Part shown: piece by piece, positions 59,050-64,000 of the stretch | Layout: every line of letters begins with the position of its first letter | How positions within the stretch are numbered: the stretch's first letter is position 1 | Assembly: GCF_020921035.1 (NCBI RefSeq) | Contig: NC_063150.1 | Location: 3,906,001 to 3,970,000, forward strand | Length of the DNA: 64,000 bases | Reading direction: 5' to 3' | From: Rhodamnia argentea | Taxonomy: Eukaryota > Streptophyta > Magnoliopsida > Myrtales > Myrtaceae | Notes under the pieces: model-generated | What the model was told of the DNA's origin: nothing | Seen by the model: the letters and a program-made list of their open reading frames with translations, nothing else | Databases searched by the model: none | Program-made: the position numbers and the translations under genes

Positions 59050-62000
59050 CATGGGCTGGGCTTTTAATTCGATAACTGATCACACGTTCTTGACATTGTT
59101 CGTGAAAAGTTGAAAATTGCCGAGGCTGCTGATATTGCAATAGATTTTTGTAGGGAAAAAGAGAGCAAAAAGAAATTAACAACTCGTCAGGCGAAAAATG
59201 GACTTGTAGACTAAAAATGAGTGAATTTTATTTTTTTATGTAGGGATTAGTATTGGATGTGATAATTCTTTTTTCCATTAGCTGAGTTGCAGAGATAAAA
59301 TTCAGTTATTAACATAATGTATGTAGTTTCTAAAGATGAAAATAAGAAGAAAATGTGATCACTTACTATAGAGAGAATATTTCTCCTAATCTTCGTGCTT
59401 GTGTACAAAACAGTAGCCCATAAAATATGAAATGCAAAATACATAAAAAAAAAAAAACATGTCGAACTGCTTTTTTTAGAAATAAACTTGAGGGTATTTA
59501 GTACGGTTCTCGTTTAGTATTTATAACCATCAAAAAGGGCGTTTTAGGTTATGTAAAATAGTAAAGGCCTTTTTTGCCTTGCTGAAAAAGCTTAGTAAGC
59601 TGATCTTCGAGAAGATCCAGCTCTCGAATTAGACGAAAAGGAAAAAGTATCCCATCCCCTAAGCGGCAGGGCGGCATTTAGAGTTTCGTGTAGAGCTCAC
59701 TTCCCCCACTCGATTCCTAATCTACGGATTACCTTAGACTGATTGGACCACTTAAAAGTATCGTTTCTTAGCTATCGTGAGAAAGTAAGGCCATCAAATG
59801 GATGAATTAGGTCGCCTCGAAAATGGTCTAACCCATTCGATCCATTTAACCTATTCCATATAATGTGAATTTAATAACTCGACTCGTACTCCAAACCCCT
59901 ACCCATAACATGTTAATATTTAGCCCAATCTAGAAAAACCCATAACCACGGATTTAACCAACTTTTATATGTTATTTGGATAAAAACTTCTACATCAAAC
60001 TAAAAAAATAAAAATAAATTAGCAAATAAAATAAAAGAAGGTAAAAAAAATCTATAAATTAAAATACTAATAAAGAACTCTACTAACATGCGCCAAGTTC
60101 GTTGTCGGTGGAGTATCGGACAAGAATGTTTTCTGGTGAAACAAGAGCAACCCCGGACAAGCTCTGCCTTCACAAAAGAGAGAGCTTCAGTTTGAGTAGC
60201 TTCAAATGCTCGAACTCCAGATAATCTGGAGTCCTCAATTTGTGCACACAATCTTTAACCACTCGCAAGTCGCAACCCCTTGTGATGATCAACTCAAAAT
60301 ATGCTAATTCATCCAACTGGGTCCCAAAGGCACAAAAAGTCATCTCCAAGTCAAAACAATGACAACTTTGCTAGGAAACTTCACGGGGACGCATAAAATT
60401 CAAAACCTCACGGGATTCGCTCTCGTGAGAATATCGTCGAGCAGGTTGTGACTAATCAACGCAACCGCCGTTCAAAATCAAGAATCGCACGATCAAAAGG
60501 GAAAGGACACGGCAGACGAGCGAAAGAAAGGGGGTGCTTTCAACTTTGCAAGCCAAAACGACGTAGAAACTGGAGATCACAAGACGGTTTCCAGAAGCCA
60601 ATCAGATTGCGTAAGAATCTACAATGGAACAGAGATTGAAGCCAAGCCTCCTTCAAAGTGCTTCTGCGCACATCAAAGTATACTCGAATCACAACAGTAA
60701 TCCGGCATTCAATTGGGTAAGGAGCATCGCAACTGAAAATGCCCAAATCAGCGAGGGAAACGAACGACTCGGAAACAAAAACGATGAGAAAGCTTGACGC
60801 AGGCATGAGGACGCAATCACGAGATGTACCTTCGAGTGACGATTGTTCGCCTGAAATAGGCAGCACTGATCATCCAACAAACAGGACAAGAGAGAGAGAG
60901 ACGGGAGTCATGAGCGTAGCCTTGCCAGGTGAAGATCGTCCGATCGGGGGGGACTCACGCTCGTTTTCCCATTTGGGTTGAAAGTGGGCTTGTGAACTTT
61001 CTCTCTCTATTTTTGACCAAAAAAAAAAATTAACTCTTTATTTTTTTTTACCAAAAAAAAAATTAACTCTTTATTCTACCAAAAAAAAAAAAGCCTTAAC
61101 TCTTCATTTTTAGACAAACAAAAAAAACAACTCTCTATTTCGACCAAAAAAAATTTACTCTTTATTATCCGACCAAAAAAAAAAAATAACTCTTTAAAGT
61201 CCATCTTTGTTGGCCTTTTTTCTTTAGAACTCAAATCCATATTTTAAATTTAAGCTAATCAATTTATGACTCGCTTCCATAAACATGATTTACAATATAA
61301 TTTTTTCATCCATTTTGACAGTCCTATGAAGAAGTCCATCACCCGAAGCGCGGCATTAACGGAGAATTAAATATCATATCCATAGAATCGAGTTGGACTT
61401 ACCCGTACTGGAAAAAAGATTGACACATTTCATCGAAATTATTAACTTTTTCATGGACCACAATAGTATCACGGCGAAAAACCGGCAACTTTGCAACTTT
61501 CTCACGGATCTTAGTAATTTGCTAAATGACAGCCTATAAAAAGTTAAATAAGTTGTTAAATGCCTATGCAAGTTAGTAATGCTCCGTATGCATTTGTATT
61601 TGCTATTCTATCGTAGATAACAATCGTAAAAATTCAGGCAGAGTGGTAATGTATGCACTACTAACTACTCTTTCGAAAACTAACTTCTATAATTGTGGTT
61701 TGTAGATGTTTAAATTAAGCAAATAATTTGCCACTGATTTTGCATCAACGGTAGGACAACTGCATATTGCACGAGGATCGGTCACGGATACATTTTCAAA
61801 CTTCTGTGCTACCAGCGCCATTGTCTAAGTTTCAATCAACCTTTTGAACCGGGAATGCAAGTTCCCACTTGTCCGGATGACTTTCGGACCAAATGATGAT
61901 TCTCTGCTTATCACACCAGCACGAGCATGGCAAGCCTTTTTGCTGTAAATTCAAATGGTGTTTGGAAGCAAATTAATGGACTTACGAATTAGCCAGACCG

Positions 62001-62326
62001 TGTGTAATCTACGGTCGAACACTGCAGCAATTCAAACGTCTAGCAACAGGGATTTGATGACTCGAACCCGACTAAAACCTTTCTTTTTTCTTCGGATTCT
62101 GTACCCTTACTCCTCCCACTCTTAGGTGGACCTGATTCTCGGCTGCCACTCGAGTACTCTGTATTAACACTTGCGCACAAGTTGAAAATGAAGAGATAGG
62201 TCGCTTTAGTGCTTAACTACACATAAAGAAACATCATCACAAGAAAGTCATGTCGCTAAGATAACAAAAATCCAGCACCCAAACATCGTTTCAAGGATCA
62301 ACCACCCGCCTCTCAGTAATACTTCA
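59050..62326. other. Intergenic between PIG-L and APC13, no supported gene
   Basis: About 3.3 kb. It includes a poly-A-based tandem repeat at 61015-61197 and the APC13 3' UTR at the right. The 60000-60980 part has GC-richer, frame-rich sequence (for example an 83-codon minus frame at 60000-60251), but no family is recognised and no splice structure fits. Confidence 0.5.
61015..61197. repeat. Degenerate tandem repeat, ACC-A(n)-TTAACTCTTTATT unit
   Basis: Six diverged units, each built from ACC/GACC, a run of 8-12 A, then TTAACTCTTTATT or similar, with spacing of roughly 28-38 bp. It resembles repeated capture of poly-A-like tracts or slippage. Confidence 0.85.
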
Positions 62327-63557
62327 CTAGGCGTTTAAAGCAAGATCATGCCAAGAATCTCCATCAGCTTGTTTAGTCTCCTGATCTGGATTATGCAGCA
62401 AACAGTCTATAACTAGCCAGTCAATTCATAAGAATATGCAGCAAGCATTGTATCTAGTGTCATCATCCATGTCTTCTGACAAAGCATAACACTGGTCAAA
62501 GCACTAAATATGCCAAGACCATAAATGAGGAGCATAAACTTATCTATCAAAAACCGCGCATGAGAAAATGTTCAGGAAAAACGTACAAAGCAACCGCTTC
62601 TACATGTTCTTCTATCTATGCTTTAGCAAAGTTAGCATCAAACAATTCCTACGCATCATGTACATGTTCACTTGTCTCTGCTTCAACCAACTAAAGATAT
62701 CAAAATACTCACAGCAGCACCACCTTAATACTGGGGACTTCGTTATGATTGTTAGAATTGTGATCTTCATAAGAACAAACAATTGGCTAAAAAGGCTCAG
62801 GGAATTTATTGCACAATCCTCACAGTTAAATTAATTTATACATGTTCATGTCAATTCTGTACAAAGGAAGGAATTCTCTAGCCTCAAGCTTATTCGCTCA
62901 ATGGCCAAACAATGATGCATCACTATAATCAACAAGAGTGACAGTGGACTCACTCAATGTAAAAGCAGAAGGATGAAAGAAGCTCTCTGCAGAGTGCAAC
63001 AGATAGATAGAGAAACTCCAATAACCAGCTCAGTCAAAACTGGAGTGTCATAATTCATTTTTTCCAATGTTGTTGGTCTCTTCATTGAATAGCAAGCATG
63101 TAGCATCTAAACTAGAGTGTTGTAATTCGCTTACGATGTTGGTTGGTCTCTTCATTGAACAAAAAGCATGTGGCATCTATACAAACAATTAATAACAAAG
63201 TGAAGACTTACTATCAGATCGAGCATCAGAGGATAAGAATACATGATGAATTTTGCAAAGATCAGTACAAACAAGTGATCGAATACATACTCGAATCTTC
63301 AACATCTTCATTTCGAACAAGCAACACAGGGGGCAAGGGAAGATCTGCAACAGCACCGCAATCATGTGGAGACCAATTCAGACATTGAATCCTTAACAAA
63401 GCAGCGGTACATATTCATTTACCAAGTGGGTGCAAAGTGAGAGCAAAATCATGAAAGTGAAGGGAGTGGAAAGCAGAATACCATCGTCAGGCAGAGTGTC
63501 TCTCATCCATTCCTCATCCACGATATCCACGAGTATACCCATGCTTAATTCTGCCAT
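62327..63557 (-). CDS. APC13: Anaphase-promoting complex subunit 13 (APC13/BONSAI)
   Basis: Small subunit of the APC/C ubiquitin ligase that stabilises the TPR arm and is needed for mitotic exit. Three coding exons: 63557-63482, 63344-63291 and 62385-62327, giving 62 residues, the usual size. Exon 1 encodes [20 protein letters not shown] followed by TLPDD. Exon 2 gives the proline block [12 protein letters not shown]. Exon 3 has [17 protein letters not shown]. Each junction splits a codon and restores the frame. A leader intron is likely: acceptor TTTTGCAG before 63584, donor CTGG/GTAAGC at 63928. In Arabidopsis this gene (BONSAI) is prone to heritable methylation because of a nearby LINE; no such element is seen here within the gene. 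Confidence 0.94.
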
Positions 63558-64000
63558 GTTTTTCCCTTCAATTCTACCACTACCCTGCAAAAATGTACAA
63601 GCCCAGCAATGGAGATGGTCAATTTCATTTTTTTTTTTCTGAGGTCTGAACTCAACCCTCTCAAGGTTAATCATCACAAGTTCCACTTCCCCACTTCTCC
63701 ATCTGTTTCATCGAGGCAGTTAGCAGAAATTTCACCCAAAACTAACAAAAACCCCTCTCCTTTTGAGTGAAACCCAGCGGGACAAAACGTCGAACATGTT
63801 AGATGCAATGCCCAGGCAGAGAAGGAAGGGCCCGCAGCGGCGAACAGACATGAGTACCCTTTAAAGCAAAAAGTCAAAACATCGTTCCGATTCAGTCATT
63901 TGAATCCAAGCGGCGAAGAATGGCTTACCCAGAAGTAGAAGATGAATCAACTCCAAGCGCAACCCTCGAACCCGAACGAAAAAAATTTGAACCTTAGCTC
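63558..64000 (-). other. APC13 leader exons and leader intron
   Basis: A short leader piece (63558-63584), a predicted intron (63585-63928, GT-AG on the minus strand), then the first leader exon from 63929 running off the right edge. The promoter is outside the window. Confidence 0.6.

Noticed and set aside
15756-62327. Functional cluster or new multi-gene system
   Set aside because: The neighbouring genes act in unrelated processes (G-protein signalling, phosphate release, polarity, ATP transport, membrane binding, GPI synthesis, cell cycle) and differ in strand; nothing suggests a cluster.
1-64000. tRNA, rRNA, conserved miRNA precursor or CRISPR array
   Set aside because: Scanning by eye found no cloverleaf with the TTCRANNC arm, no common plant miRNA seed, and no regularly spaced short direct repeats with unique spacers.

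Overview
The window is nuclear DNA from a flowering plant, most likely a woody core eudicot. Genes are split by GT-AG introns, intergenic DNA is AT-rich, (CT/GA)n tracts are frequent, and there are Ty1/copia and non-autonomous DNA transposon copies. Every recognisable protein belongs to a plant family. The species cannot be fixed from sequence alone; a Myrtales tree such as a eucalypt is only a guess from the style of the repeats. There are no operons, CRISPR arrays or bacterial features.

Eight protein-coding genes are supported, and I rebuilt their exon structures by eye from splice signals and reading-frame continuity. In order: a PUB20/21/CMPG1-type U-box E3 ligase (minus, intronless, 799-2154); extra-large G protein XLG3 (minus, 8 exons, 6825-12888); a DUF760 UV-B-induced plastid protein (plus, 3 exons, 15756-17904); a small PAP17/PAP3-type purple acid phosphatase (minus, 7 exons, 20235-22341); a KANADI GARP transcription factor (plus, 6 exons, 38902-44680); the ER-type adenine nucleotide carrier ER-ANT1 (plus, 3 exons, 48552-50855); an annexin D5-like protein (minus, 6 exons, 51627-54199); the GPI-anchor enzyme PIG-L (minus, 10 coding exons plus a leader intron, 55614-58471); and APC13/BONSAI of the anaphase-promoting complex (minus, 3 tiny coding exons plus a leader intron, 62327-63557). 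That makes nine loci when XLG3 and its DUF760 neighbour are counted separately. All nine coding reconstructions are open in frame and have lengths close to those of their families.

The gene-poor stretch from 22.4 to 38.4 kb and the 45-48 kb interval hold the mobile DNA. The best-defined element is a minus-strand Ty1/copia element at 33149-37125 with unusually short 121-bp LTRs, an initiator-Met-type primer site, a polypurine tract and a perfect 5-bp target duplication; its gag is largely deleted and pol is broken. It lies 16 bp from a 701-bp long-TIR DNA element. That element belongs to a family with at least five copies here (3.9, 14.7, 27.5, 37.1 and 45.5 kb), two of them flanked by 8-9-bp duplications, as expected for Mutator-like elements.

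The neighbours do not form a pathway; this is ordinary plant gene order. The regulatory points of most interest are a dense W-box cluster upstream of the U-box ligase, paired P1BS-like sites upstream of the acid phosphatase, and sense-strand CT tracts through the KANADI leader and introns. I did not find a new biological system and do not claim one.
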